Shown: positions 18,174 through 26,071 of the stretch, in pieces
Layout of the letters: every line of letters begins with the position of its first letter
How positions within the stretch are numbered: position 1 is the stretch's first letter
NCBI RefSeq assembly: GCF_000621625.1
Contig: NZ_JHXV01000015.1
Coordinates: forward strand, 55,491-119,490
Length of the DNA: 64,000 nucleotides
Source of the DNA: Crocinitomix catalasitica ATCC 23190
GTDB lineage: Bacteria > Bacteroidota > Bacteroidia > Flavobacteriales_D > Crocinitomicaceae
Direction of reading: 5' to 3'
Program-made: the position numbers and the translations under genes
Notes under the pieces: model-generated
Database searches by the model: none
The model's input: the letters and a program-made list of their open reading frames with translations, nothing else
What the model was told of the DNA's origin: nothing

Positions 18174-18668
18174 TTATGTATTTGTATCTACAAAATTTTC
18201 AGCCATTCGCTGAAATGCAAATTCAACATTATCACCTGTTTTTGCACTGGTATAAAAATCTACTTTGGAAGATTCTAATTTATTTTTATCTATTTCGGTC
18301 ATCAAGTCTGATTTGTTGACAATTAAATAAGCAATGCTTTCTTTAAAATCAACGTTTATATGCATGTCCTTTTCTTGAATTACAGCTTCGTATGTCTCGG
18401 GTCTAGTTCCATCACAAACTAAAAATACGCCATGTGCGCCTTTTAAATAATTCTGATAAAGTGTTTTACTCATCATATTACCAGCGATATCCCAAAGCAT
18501 CAGGTTGACTTCAGTGTCTTCTATTTGAATCGTCTTTTTTGAAATCTTAATTCCAATTGTCGACAAATATTGATCGTTAAAAATACTGTGTACAAATCTT
18601 TTTACGAGGGATGTTTTACCAACGCCTTCATTTCCAAGGAGTACTATCTTTTTTGTAATCGATTTCAT
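18174..18668 (-). CDS. Ras/Rab-like small GTPase
   Basis: 164 residues, a single small-GTPase domain of Ras/Rab superfamily type. G1/P-loop GNEGVGKTS (12-20), G2 Thr37 in YLSTIGIKI, G3 LMLWDIAGN (Asp60, Gly63), G4 NKSD (118-121), G5 TSAKTG (140-145). The Ras catalytic Gln position after Ala-Gly is Asn64 here, which could slow intrinsic hydrolysis. No prenylation motif. Its start overlaps by one base the stop of the upstream roadblock-like gene, and the kinase gene begins 1 bp after its stop. The bacterial paradigm is MglA with the roadblock protein MglB in polarity and gliding, but this protein is more Rab-like than MglA. Confidence 0.9.
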   Translation of the reverse strand: MKSITKKIVLLGNEGVGKTSLVKRFVHSIFNDQYLSTIGIKISKKTIQIEDTEVNLMLWDIAGNMMSKTLYQNYLKGAHGVFLVCDGTRPETYEAVIQEKDMHINVDFKESIAYLIVNKSDLMTEIDKNKLESSKVDFYTSAKTGDNVEFAFQRMAENFVDTNT

Positions 18669-19444
18669 TAATTATCTGCCCTAAAATTAGCGCCGTATTT
18701 AAGTTCAAAAGCTTTTGACAATGCCAATTCTACTTTTTTTCGAATGTCGCCATCAATTTTTTTAAAGGATAAAGAACCCAATTCTTTATCCGCTAAATTT
18801 AAGAATTCATCTTGTAATTCTTCCTTAATTTTAGCATCAATTATGCCTTCTAGAACACAGGCAAAATAATAGCGGTTGAAATTATAAAGTAAAATTTTAT
18901 AGTTACTGTAGGATAAACTTTCTAGCTCCGAATCTTCTTCCCCAAAAGCACTTTCTACAAACGACTTGATTGCAGATAACATACCTGCAACAAGATCAGC
19001 CTCTAATATGTTTTTTGGGGAATAAGTACCAATCAATATACCAGTATCTTTTTCAATTGCAAAAACCTGAAGTAGTGAACTGCCAATTGAATCGCTCAGT
19101 AATAATTCTTCCTCTGAAACACCTGTCATTTTACTCTTGATTTTCCGTTTTAGAAATTCAAATGAAAAGATGGCTTTACTTTTACGTTCAATTCCCTCTT
19201 TTAATTTTTCAATTTCTGAGGAAATGAATTTTTTGATCATTTTACCCATTACTGGACCTAAAACGTCAATTACTTCTGCTTTTGATTGTTGGATAACATT
19301 GGCAAATTTGTCTGGATCATTCAATTCCTTTTCTAATTCGTCAAGTTTAGTGATTATTTCGTCAGTTTTTCTGGCATTCTCTTCCCTGTCCACTTCAAGT
19401 ATAAGTCGACGAAGTTCTTCGAATTGATTCATGTCTTGTGACAT
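18668..19444 (-). CDS. Roadblock/longin-like GTPase partner with helical N-terminal region (putative)
   Basis: 258 residues, not a recognised named family. Residues 1-120 are charged and helical (FEELRRLILEVDREENARKT; EIEKLKEGIERKSKAIFSFE). Residues ~122-200 alternate strands and helices like a roadblock/LC7 or longin fold: LLQVFAIEKDTGILIGTYSP, a long helix AGMLSAIKSFVESAFG, then SYSNYKILLYNFNRYYFACV. The order strand-strand-helix-strand-strand, with a 'self/other activity' flavour, is typical of roadblock proteins that bind small GTPases. It overlaps the GTPase gene by one base, which supports a regulator or effector role. Fold assignment is by pattern only. Confidence 0.55.
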   Translation of the reverse strand: MSQDMNQFEELRRLILEVDREENARKTDEIITKLDELEKELNDPDKFANVIQQSKAEVIDVLGPVMGKMIKKFISSEIEKLKEGIERKSKAIFSFEFLKRKIKSKMTGVSEEELLLSDSIGSSLLQVFAIEKDTGILIGTYSPKNILEADLVAGMLSAIKSFVESAFGEEDSELESLSYSNYKILLYNFNRYYFACVLEGIIDAKIKEELQDEFLNLADKELGSLSFKKIDGDIRKKVELALSKAFELKYGANFRADN

Positions 19445-19460
19445 AATATGTCAGATAACT

Positions 19461-19772
19461 TTATTGGTCTTGTAATTTTTCGCCAATTTGGATAAGCATT
19501 TTCCCCAATTTAGCTCTGTCGGTCTTTTTGTCGTCTAACAAGGCTAACTTTTTATTCAAGTCTGCTTCTAAACGATCAATTCGAGCAGAAACAGATTTTT
19601 CTAAATTCGAAATGGCGTTATTTAAAGCTATATAATCGTTTTTGCTTTTCTCTTCATTCTTTAAAGATCGGGCATTTATTTCTTTAAATTCAGTATCATA
19701 ATTTTGAATTTCTTGTCCAAAAATTAATTCCTTGACAGCCTGAATTTTGGATAAATCTGAATCACTTGCCAT
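19461..19772 (-). CDS. Small coiled-coil protein of GTPase/kinase operon
   Basis: About 103 residues from the ATG at 19772. An in-frame ATG 17 codons further upstream (19823) exists, but a perfect -7 promoter element (TATCTTTG, 19821-19828 on this strand) overlaps it, so the downstream start, giving MASDSDLSKIQAV, is preferred. It is highly charged and predicted helical coiled coil throughout (NNAISNLEKSVSARIDRLEA; KKLALLDDKKTDRAKLGKML). No signal peptide. First gene of the operon leading to the roadblock-like protein, GTPase, kinase and receiver; it may be a scaffold or oligomerisation partner. No known function recognised. Confidence 0.7.
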   Translation of the reverse strand: MASDSDLSKIQAVKELIFGQEIQNYDTEFKEINARSLKNEEKSKNDYIALNNAISNLEKSVSARIDRLEADLNKKLALLDDKKTDRAKLGKMLIQIGEKLQDQ

Positions 19773-19820
19773 AAATGAGTATTTTTTTTTGTAAATATAA
19801 GAAAATTGATCTGCTATGCG

Positions 19821-19828
19821 CAAAGATA
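19821..19828 (-). promoter_or_regulatory. -7 promoter element of the GTPase/phosphorelay operon
   Basis: Reverse-strand TATCTTTG matches TAnnTTTG. It predicts a transcript starting near 19815 and a leader of about 43 nt before the ATG at 19772. A second weaker match (TATATTTA, 19792-19799) lies nearer the start. Confidence 0.45.
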
Positions 19829-19874
19829 TTATTGCTCAGGCGAATATTAAATAGAAGTTTTTTGAAGGAGAATG

Positions 19875-20300
19875 CTACTTTGTGGGTGAATAGCTTTTTT
19901 TAACGTTGATTTTTTTCCTAGGAAAATGATGTGATAAGTTAACGGTTAAAGTACTTCTACCATCAAGCGGGTAGGCAAAGGTTTCTTTTTCTTGTTTAGA
20001 TGTTTCAAGATTTTCTTGCGCCTTTGTTTCTGTTACCAAAACAGGTTCAACGTCTTCAGTTGCTACAGCTGGAGCAACCTTTTTGAGTTTGAGTTTTGTT
20101 TTAGCTTTGGGAGTTGCATTTTTAATCAAGGGAGTGAAAGATGAAAAGTTAATGAAGTTTGTAGCACTAATTTCAGTCTCTTTAATGAATTCGACTTTAC
20201 TTTCTTCGCGAATACTTGTTTCACTTTCTAGTGTTAAAACACGGGCAATAAGCATGATACCCAATAAGCCAATTCCAATATTTGATACTGTGTTTTTCAT
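19875..20300 (-). CDS. Hypothetical exported or membrane-anchored protein
   Basis: 141 residues. A hydrophobic segment at about residues 6-22 (SNIGIGLLGIMLIARVL) is followed by a Glu/Lys/Thr-rich, probably disordered region (KNATPKAKTKLKLKKVAPAV) and a basic C terminus (HHFPRKKINVKKS). The leader resembles an uncleaved N-terminal anchor, so the bulk would lie outside the inner membrane. No domain recognised. It is transcribed leftward between the UspA gene and the signalling operon, separated from both. Confidence 0.6.
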   Translation of the reverse strand: MKNTVSNIGIGLLGIMLIARVLTLESETSIREESKVEFIKETEISATNFINFSSFTPLIKNATPKAKTKLKLKKVAPAVATEDVEPVLVTETKAQENLETSKQEKETFAYPLDGRSTLTVNLSHHFPRKKINVKKSYSPTK

Positions 20301-20430
20301 ATAATTATTCCACTCAAATCTTTCACTAGACGTCGATAAAATGATAACGTTGCGAAGTTAGGCAATAATTTTGCACGAATTTACAATTTAATGCTTAATT
20401 ATCAATTAATTAACACGAAATTATTGTTCA

Positions 20431-20466
20431 AAAAAAAATAAGCGCCCTTTCGGAACGCTTATTTTT
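20431..20466. terminator. Intrinsic terminator after universal stress protein
   Basis: Perfect 9-bp stem AAATAAGCG / CGCTTATTT with an 11-nt loop, flanked by an A-run (T-run on the reverse strand) and a T-run on the forward strand. It lies 20 bp beyond the leftward uspA stop and is probably bidirectional. Confidence 0.75.
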
Positions 20467-20487
20467 AATGTCTTTTATTGTAGCTTT

Positions 20488-21327
20488 TTATGTAAAAATC
20501 GCTTGATATGCGTTTGTTGCATTTATTGGATTTACTAATAAAACTGGGATTTTAGCTTCGTTCGTAATCATAAACTGTTCGTGTTGACTTCCTAATACAC
20601 CACCACCGAATAATTGATTTTTTTGAAGATTCATAATCGTAATAATGTCCGCATTTACTTTAACGGCATGTTTTATAACTTCTTCATCAAAGTTTTTAGA
20701 TGCAGCTAATGTTGTCGTAACTTCTATATTCCGTTCTCCAAAGAATTTGTTTGCAAAAATGATATTCGCCTTAACGGTATGAATTAAGAATTCGTCTGTT
20801 TCATTTGGAATAATAACGTGAACACGCGAATTAAAATAGTGGGCCATATTGGCTACTAAAGTTAATTTTTGTTTTGTTTCTTTATGTAGGTCAAGAGGAA
20901 CAACGATATCGTCATACCCTGATTCATTTAATTTTGCTTCTTGAACAATGATGAATGGAGTAGGTGAATTGGTAACTACTTTCAGTGCGTGACTTCCAGT
21001 AATATGTTGCCAACCATGCGCTCCATGAGTCCCCATAAAAATAAGTTCTGCACCAATTTCTACAGCAAATTCTGCTATGTCATCGAATATGTTTCCAACA
21101 CGAACATGACTAATAATTTCAACACCTTTAGATTTGGTGTGTGAAAGTGCTTTTTCTACAGCATCTACTAATTTTACTTTTGCTTCTTTAATTGCGTCTT
21201 TTTTAGACACTACATGTAATAAATGAACATCAGCACCGACTACACTTGCTGTAATTAAAGCATGTTCAACAGCGCTTTCTGCTACTTCAGAAAAATCGAA
21301 GGGTACAATAAATTTTTTCTTGGCCAT
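20488..21327 (-). CDS. Universal stress protein, tandem UspA domains
   Basis: 279 residues, two UspA folds in tandem. Domain 1 (1-~145): KKFIVPFDFSEVAESAVEHA, LIFMGTHGAHGWQHITGSHA and SPTPFIIVQE, which includes the ATP-binding G-2x-G-9x-G-S/T-like pattern. Domain 2 (~150-279) is more divergent (YDDIVVPLDLHKETKQKLTL; MNLQKNQLFGGGVLGSQHEQ; IPVLLVNP). Cytoplasmic nucleotide-binding stress proteins; exact role unknown. It is monocistronic, with a perfect -7 element upstream and a hairpin terminator downstream. Confidence 0.9.
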   Translation of the reverse strand: MAKKKFIVPFDFSEVAESAVEHALITASVVGADVHLLHVVSKKDAIKEAKVKLVDAVEKALSHTKSKGVEIISHVRVGNIFDDIAEFAVEIGAELIFMGTHGAHGWQHITGSHALKVVTNSPTPFIIVQEAKLNESGYDDIVVPLDLHKETKQKLTLVANMAHYFNSRVHVIIPNETDEFLIHTVKANIIFANKFFGERNIEVTTTLAASKNFDEEVIKHAVKVNADIITIMNLQKNQLFGGGVLGSQHEQFMITNEAKIPVLLVNPINATNAYQAIFT

Positions 21328-21362
21328 ATTTTTTTTAATATTGATTAGGCTTTTTAACCGCG

Positions 21363-21370
21363 CAAATGTA
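21363..21370 (-). promoter_or_regulatory. -7 promoter element for uspA-type gene
   Basis: Reverse-strand TACATTTG matches TAnnTTTG, 35 bp before the start codon; no strong -33 box seen. Confidence 0.45.
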
Positions 21371-21424
21371 TTGTTTTTGCGAAATAATGCTCTTAAATTA
21401 AGTATAATTAATGTAATTTTCTTT

Positions 21425-22330
21425 TTAGATCGGAATTATTTTTTTTCTTTTTGCCTTTTTTTTCTTGAAGTACGAATTGATAAAAATTGCACCTATTATA
21501 ATAGATGCTCCAAAATAGAATCCTATAGACATTTTTTCGCTTGATTCACCTTGATAATAACTCACAATAAGTGCGATAATTATCGCATATATAGGTTCCA
21601 TATTAATGCTTAAACTAACGGTAAATGGAGACAGATATTTCATAATCCAAACGCTGACCATAAAAGCGATAGTAGTGCAAATAATTCCTAAGATTAGTAA
21701 GTAAAGCCAATCGGTTAATGAGAGCTGAAACATTTTTGTTGTAATTTGATTGGTCCACATCAAACAAATTCCCATAAATAGAAAACCTCCAAGCATTTCG
21801 TATTTGGTAATTGATACGGGTTGATATTTTTTAATATGAATGCCATTTAAAACACCGAAAAATGCCGCTAATAAAGCTGAAATCAATCCAACATAAATGC
21901 CTAATGCGTATTTGGGTTCGAATCCGAAAATTAGTATAATACCGATTAGAATAATAAAGCTGAGAACTATTTCATTCGCTAGTATTTTACGCTTAAACAG
22001 CAAGGGTTCAACAAACGCTGTAAATAAAGTTGTGCTAGACATACAAACCACAGCAACTGAAACTGTACTTATTTTTATCGCGTAGAAAAATGTGTACCAA
22101 TGTAGTCCTACAATCAATCCGGTACCTAAAAGTTTTAGAATGTCTTTTGGGTGCAAAGGTGTGGTTTTGATAAATCTAGATACCAATAACAAACTTAAAA
22201 ATGCGATACCCATTCTGAAGAATACGATGCGTTCAGAATTAATGGAAATTTGATCTCCCAATACGCCAGTAAAACCCCAGACAAATACGATGAGGTTTAG
22301 TATAAAATAATGTTTAAAACTTGCAGCCAT
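21425..22330 (-). CDS. EamA/DMT family transporter
   Basis: 301 residues, ten predicted transmembrane helices made of two EamA repeats (helices 1-5: FILNLIVFVWGFTGVLGD, LSLLLVSRFI, LIVGLHWYTFFYAI, STTLFTAFVEPLLF, VLSFIILIGIILIFG; the second half repeats the pattern with YAIIIALIVSYYQGE). Inner-membrane drug/metabolite transporter superfamily; substrate unknown, commonly amino-acid or metabolite export. A terminator hairpin for the upstream gene has its T-run ending directly at this start codon, leaving almost no leader. The C terminus is very basic (KKKKAKRKK), as is usual for the positive-inside rule. Confidence 0.88.
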   Translation of the reverse strand: MAASFKHYFILNLIVFVWGFTGVLGDQISINSERIVFFRMGIAFLSLLLVSRFIKTTPLHPKDILKLLGTGLIVGLHWYTFFYAIKISTVSVAVVCMSSTTLFTAFVEPLLFKRKILANEIVLSFIILIGIILIFGFEPKYALGIYVGLISALLAAFFGVLNGIHIKKYQPVSITKYEMLGGFLFMGICLMWTNQITTKMFQLSLTDWLYLLILGIICTTIAFMVSVWIMKYLSPFTVSLSINMEPIYAIIIALIVSYYQGESSEKMSIGFYFGASIIIGAIFINSYFKKKKAKRKKIIPI

Positions 22331-22360
22331 AAAAAAGCCGTTCCTGATATAGAACGGCTC
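22331..22360 (-). terminator. Intrinsic terminator abutting the EamA start codon
   Basis: Stem AGCCGTTC/GAACGGCT with an 8-nt loop; on the reverse strand it is followed by TTTTTT and then directly by the EamA ATG. It ends transcription of the 22389-23048 gene. Confidence 0.8.
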
Positions 22361-22388
22361 TAAATTTAATCAAGAAATTGTCGTGGAC

Positions 22389-23048
22389 TTATCTCACTTC
22401 ATTTTTTTTCTTTTCAACCGTTTTAACTACTTCTTTCTGTGCAGTAATTTCACCGTTTTTAGTCGTTTGGCTTGCTTTGTTTTCTTCTATGTCTTTTTCT
22501 AATCCTTCTATCTTTTTCTTGTAATCTTCAATCTCACTCTTCATCTTTTCTTGTTCTTTAGCCAAGTCTTCTAATTCTTTTTCTTTATCCTTCAGAATTT
22601 TCTCTTCATTTTTGATTTCTGTTGCAACAATGTTTTTTGCGGCTTTAACAGCGAATTTATACATGAAATCTTCAATTACTTTTGCTTGATCGCCGTGTTC
22701 TTTAGAATTTAAAAAAGCACCACCTAAATCAACTGCCATTGAAACGGTTGTGCCACCATCTTTTTCTTCAACAATTTTAGCGTAAACATCGAACGAGTTT
22801 TCGCCCATATCTTTTAACTTACAATCATCAACAAAAACAAAATCTTTACTGCTGTATTTTCCTTTCCAATCTTTTAGTTCTTCTTTTAAATCTTTATCTG
22901 TTTCTTTTTCATTTCCATAAGGAATAAAAACTTCAAATCCATTCTTGTTCCCGTCAATGTTAACTTCTTTTTCTTGTACCTTAATTTGTGCTGTTGAGCT
23001 TATCGCTGCAAATAATATGGCTACTAATCCTAATCCTAACTTTTTCAT
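22389..23048 (-). CDS. Hypothetical exported protein with C-terminal coiled coil
   Basis: 219 residues. Signal peptide 1-20 (LGLGLVAILFAAISSTAQ), a compact ~110-residue domain with mixed beta pattern (GFEVFIPYGNEKET ... VFVDDCKLKDMGENSFDVYA ... TTVSMAVDLGGAFLNSKEHG), then a long Lys/Glu coiled coil from ~150 to 215 (KEKELEDLAKEQEKMKSEI). Probably periplasmic. Similar small proteins are common in Bacteroidota but I do not know a function. Monocistronic, ended by a strong hairpin. Confidence 0.7.
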   Translation of the reverse strand: MKKLGLGLVAILFAAISSTAQIKVQEKEVNIDGNKNGFEVFIPYGNEKETDKDLKEELKDWKGKYSSKDFVFVDDCKLKDMGENSFDVYAKIVEEKDGGTTVSMAVDLGGAFLNSKEHGDQAKVIEDFMYKFAVKAAKNIVATEIKNEEKILKDKEKELEDLAKEQEKMKSEIEDYKKKIEGLEKDIEENKASQTTKNGEITAQKEVVKTVEKKKNEVR

Positions 23049-23148
23049 TTTTTTCGTTTTAAATATATTTTGGAGCAGTCTAAAATAAGAATAATTTAGT
23101 CGTTGAAGCTTAATTTAGTGTAATGAATATATTGTATTTTTACGGTCT

Positions 23149-24279
23149 ATGTTATTTAAGGACGTAATAGGGAATGAAAGCACGAAGAAAAAGCTCATAA
23201 AAGAGGTGCAAACTGGGCGTATTAGTCATGCTCAAATGTTTCTCGGTCAAGAGGGTTCAGGTAAACTGTCTTTGGCAATTGCTTTTGCTCAATATTTACT
23301 TTGTGATAACCCAACGAAGACAGATTCTTGCGGGGTTTGTGATCATTGTAAAAAAGTACAAAATTACGTACATCCAGATTTGCACTATGTTTATCCTGTT
23401 GTTGCCAATAAAACGAATAAAGTAGGTTCTTCTAAAGATAGATGGGTAGAATGGACACATTTGCTTAAAACACGACAGTATTTTAATCTTCACCAATGGC
23501 AAGAATCTCTTGGGGAACTTGGTAAAAATGCAAGTATTGCTGTCGAAGAAAGTCGACAAATTCTAAAGAAATTAAGCTTAAAATCTTTTAGTGGTAAGTA
23601 TAAAATAATGATTATTTGGCTTCCTGAAAAATTGAATAATCAGGCCGCTAATAAATTATTGAAGTTACTTGAAGAGCCGCCAGAAAAGACCATATTCCTT
23701 TTGGTATGTAATCAATCAGAGAATATTTTAGCGACTATCTTATCACGTACACAGACAATAAGAATACCGAATTTAAAAACTGATGATATTGCTAACTATC
23801 TTGTTGGAAAGTTTGCGATTGAGAAATCTTTTGCGGAATCAACAGCGGGTCTCAGTCAAGGGAATATTAACGAGGCAATTGATTTAGTACAAGGTGCGAA
23901 AAACCAACATGTATATTTCTCATTATTTGTTAAAATGATGCGCGCTGCTTATACCGCAAATCCTATTGATTTAATGGATATTGCTTCTGAAGCTGCGGCC
24001 TTAGATAAAGAGAATCAAAAGAACTTTTTGAAATATGCCTTGTATATTTTCCGGGAAAGTATAATGATGAATTATATGAAGGATCAATTGGTGAATTTGA
24101 GAAATGAAGAATTTGAGTTTTTACAAAAATTTGCGCGCTTTATCAATAACCAAAATATTGTTCAATTAATGGACGAGTTTAATGAAGCTGTTTATCACTT
24201 GGAAAGAAATGCAAGTGCAAAAATTCTCTTTAGCGATGTTATGATAAAGCTTACTAAGCTGATTAAAAAAGGAGTGTAG
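23149..24279 (+). CDS. holB: DNA polymerase III delta prime subunit
   Basis: 376 residues. AAA+ clamp-loader subunit. It has a P-loop-like GQEGSGKLS (33-41), a zinc module with Cys52, Cys61, Cys64 and Cys67 (CX8CX2CX2C), sensor-region helix NNQAANKLLKLLEEPPEKT and a degenerate SRC-like motif (ILSRTQTI, where Thr replaces Cys). The C-terminal helical collar is visible from ~230. Together with gamma/tau and delta it loads the sliding clamp. No neighbour is obviously replication-related; the next gene, a PSP1 protein, is often found after holB in bacteria, which fits this context. Confidence 0.92.
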   Translation: MLFKDVIGNESTKKKLIKEVQTGRISHAQMFLGQEGSGKLSLAIAFAQYLLCDNPTKTDSCGVCDHCKKVQNYVHPDLHYVYPVVANKTNKVGSSKDRWVEWTHLLKTRQYFNLHQWQESLGELGKNASIAVEESRQILKKLSLKSFSGKYKIMIIWLPEKLNNQAANKLLKLLEEPPEKTIFLLVCNQSENILATILSRTQTIRIPNLKTDDIANYLVGKFAIEKSFAESTAGLSQGNINEAIDLVQGAKNQHVYFSLFVKMMRAAYTANPIDLMDIASEAAALDKENQKNFLKYALYIFRESIMMNYMKDQLVNLRNEEFEFLQKFARFINNQNIVQLMDEFNEAVYHLERNASAKILFSDVMIKLTKLIKKGV

Positions 24280-24452
24280 GCTTTTAACTATTAATATAGT
24301 TATATGACTTTCTGTTTTAAGTTTGATTTAAATCCAATTTTGATTTTTAAATATTTATCTAAACTGGTTTTTTTAAAAACGAATTCTAACGCTTTCAATT
24401 ATCAATTAAAAAGATTTATTCTCAATCGTATGTTAATTGATCGTTTAAATTA

Positions 24453-24485
24453 TTGTAGCTAATTGCTTTTAAAGCGTTAACTTTA
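24453..24485 (+). promoter_or_regulatory. Promoter of PSP1-gldH unit (TTG-N22-TAACTTTA)
   Basis: TTG at 24453-24455 and TAACTTTA at 24478-24485 resemble the Bacteroidota -33/-7 pair with a 22-bp spacer. The start codon is 27 bp further on. The rest of the 232-bp gap after holB shows no gene. Confidence 0.45.
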
Positions 24486-24511
24486 CATGTTGATTAAAAT
24501 TAAGATAAATA

Positions 24512-26071
24512 ATGGGATGCAGTAATTGTTCAAGTGATGGTGGTGTGCCAGGTGGTTGCAAAAGCAACGGGTCATGCGGAACTGGAAGTTGTGGCAAATT
24601 GTCTGTTTTTGATTGGTTGGCAGATGTTGAATTGCCAAATGGTCAAAGTCCTTACGATATAGTAGAGGTTAGATTTAAAAATAGCCGTAAAGGTTTTTAT
24701 CGCAACATAAAAAATTATCAATTACAAGTTGGTGATGTTGTTGTTGTCGACGCCAGTCCAGGTTATGATTTAGGAATTGTATCCGTAATTGGTGAATTAG
24801 CTAGAATACAAGTAAGGAAAAAAACAAACAATTTTAAAGCACACGAAGCTAGGGAAATATATCGTAAAGCTTCAAGCGAAGAAATAGAAAAATGGCAAAA
24901 ATATCGAGGGCTAGAGTCTGAGACAATGTTTGCTTCAAGAAAGTTAGCGTCAGAATTGGCATTGCAGATGAAAATTTCTGATGTTGAATATCAAGGAGAC
25001 GGTAATAAAGCAACTTTTTATTATACCGCTGAAGAAAGAATTGATTTCAGACAATTAATTCGTGATTTAGCTGACGAGTTTAAGCTGAAAATAGAAATGA
25101 AACAAATTGGCGTTCGTCAAGAGGCTGCCCGCTTAGGTGGAATTGGTTCTTGTGGTCGTGAATTATGTTGCTCTACTTGGTTAACAGATTTTAGATCTGT
25201 CTCAACAGCTTCAGCCCGATACCAACAATTATCATTAAACCCGCAAAAATTAGCAGGTCAATGTGGAAAGTTAAAATGTTGTTTAAATTATGAGCTAGAT
25301 GCTTATTTGGATGCACTAAAGAAATTTCCGAGCTCTGATATTCGCCTTAAAACTGAAAAAGGTATCGCTTATCATGTGAAAACAGATGTTTTTAAAGAAC
25401 AAATGTGGTACGTGCAAGATGATAAAAGTAATCCAGGTTCTGGTGGTTTTATTCCATTAACTCCCGATAGAGTAAAAGAAATTATTGCTTTAAATAAAGA
25501 AGGAAAAACACCAACTGATCTAAAGGATTATATGATTGAGGTTGAGGTTGAAATTCCGGATTATACAGATGTCGTTGGGCAAGATAGTTTGAGTAGATTC
25601 GAACATGTCTTCAAGAATAAAAAGAAGAAGAAAAGATCAAACAATACGAAGAGAAATCAGCCTTCGGCTAAGGAGAGTGGGTCTGGCCAAAATAAAAACG
25701 CGGGTAATAAACCGAAAGATTTAAAACAAGCGAATAATAGACCAGTTAAAAAGGTGAATAAACCTAATCCGAATGCGAAGCCTAATCCGAATGCTAAAGG
25801 TAAGCCAAATCCAAAAGGTAAGCCGAATCCGAATGCTAAACCAAAACCAAAATCGCAAGGACAAGGTGAACAAAAAGTAGGTCCACGTAATCAGCCGAAC
25901 AAAAAAAGGAAACCAAATAACGGTCCTAAGCCAAAACCGAATCCTAATCAACCAAAAGCGGAAGGTTCTGCTCAGAATACTGTAAAGAAAACTGGGCCTA
26001 AAAAACCAAGGCCGAATAAGCCGAGGCCAAATAAGCCGAATCCAAATCAAACTGCTAAAAAAGAGGAATAA
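24512..26071 (+). CDS. PSP1 domain (RicT/YaaT-like) protein with long KPNPN-rich tail
   Basis: 519 residues. A Cys-rich N terminus (GCSNCSSDGG ... CKSNGSCGTGSCGK) precedes the PSP1 core (~30-340), which ends with RELCCSTWLTDFRSVSTASA and LAGQCGKLKCCLNYELDAYL. In Bacillus the homologue RicT works with RicA and RicF as an iron-sulfur-linked RNA-processing/phosphorelay modulator; those partners are not seen here. From about residue 375 the protein is a basic, disordered tail of Lys-Pro-Asn repeats (KPNPNAKPNPNAKGKPNPK) ending KPRPNKPNPNQTAKKEE, probably nucleic-acid or ribosome binding. Its stop overlaps the gldH start (TAATG), so the two are translationally coupled. Confidence 0.88.
   Translation: MGCSNCSSDGGVPGGCKSNGSCGTGSCGKLSVFDWLADVELPNGQSPYDIVEVRFKNSRKGFYRNIKNYQLQVGDVVVVDASPGYDLGIVSVIGELARIQVRKKTNNFKAHEAREIYRKASSEEIEKWQKYRGLESETMFASRKLASELALQMKISDVEYQGDGNKATFYYTAEERIDFRQLIRDLADEFKLKIEMKQIGVRQEAARLGGIGSCGRELCCSTWLTDFRSVSTASARYQQLSLNPQKLAGQCGKLKCCLNYELDAYLDALKKFPSSDIRLKTEKGIAYHVKTDVFKEQMWYVQDDKSNPGSGGFIPLTPDRVKEIIALNKEGKTPTDLKDYMIEVEVEIPDYTDVVGQDSLSRFEHVFKNKKKKKRSNNTKRNQPSAKESGSGQNKNAGNKPKDLKQANNRPVKKVNKPNPNAKPNPNAKGKPNPKGKPNPNAKPKPKSQGQGEQKVGPRNQPNKKRKPNNGPKPKPNPNQPKAEGSAQNTVKKTGPKKPRPNKPRPNKPNPNQTAKKEE

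Noticed and set aside
24280..24511. Small gene between holB and the PSP1 gene
   Set aside because: No open frame of useful length with a start and sensible composition; only a promoter-like pair.
25721..26050. Antisense frame over the KPNPN tail
   Set aside because: Low-complexity shadow (Ile/Arg/Trp/Phe) of the tail; no support.
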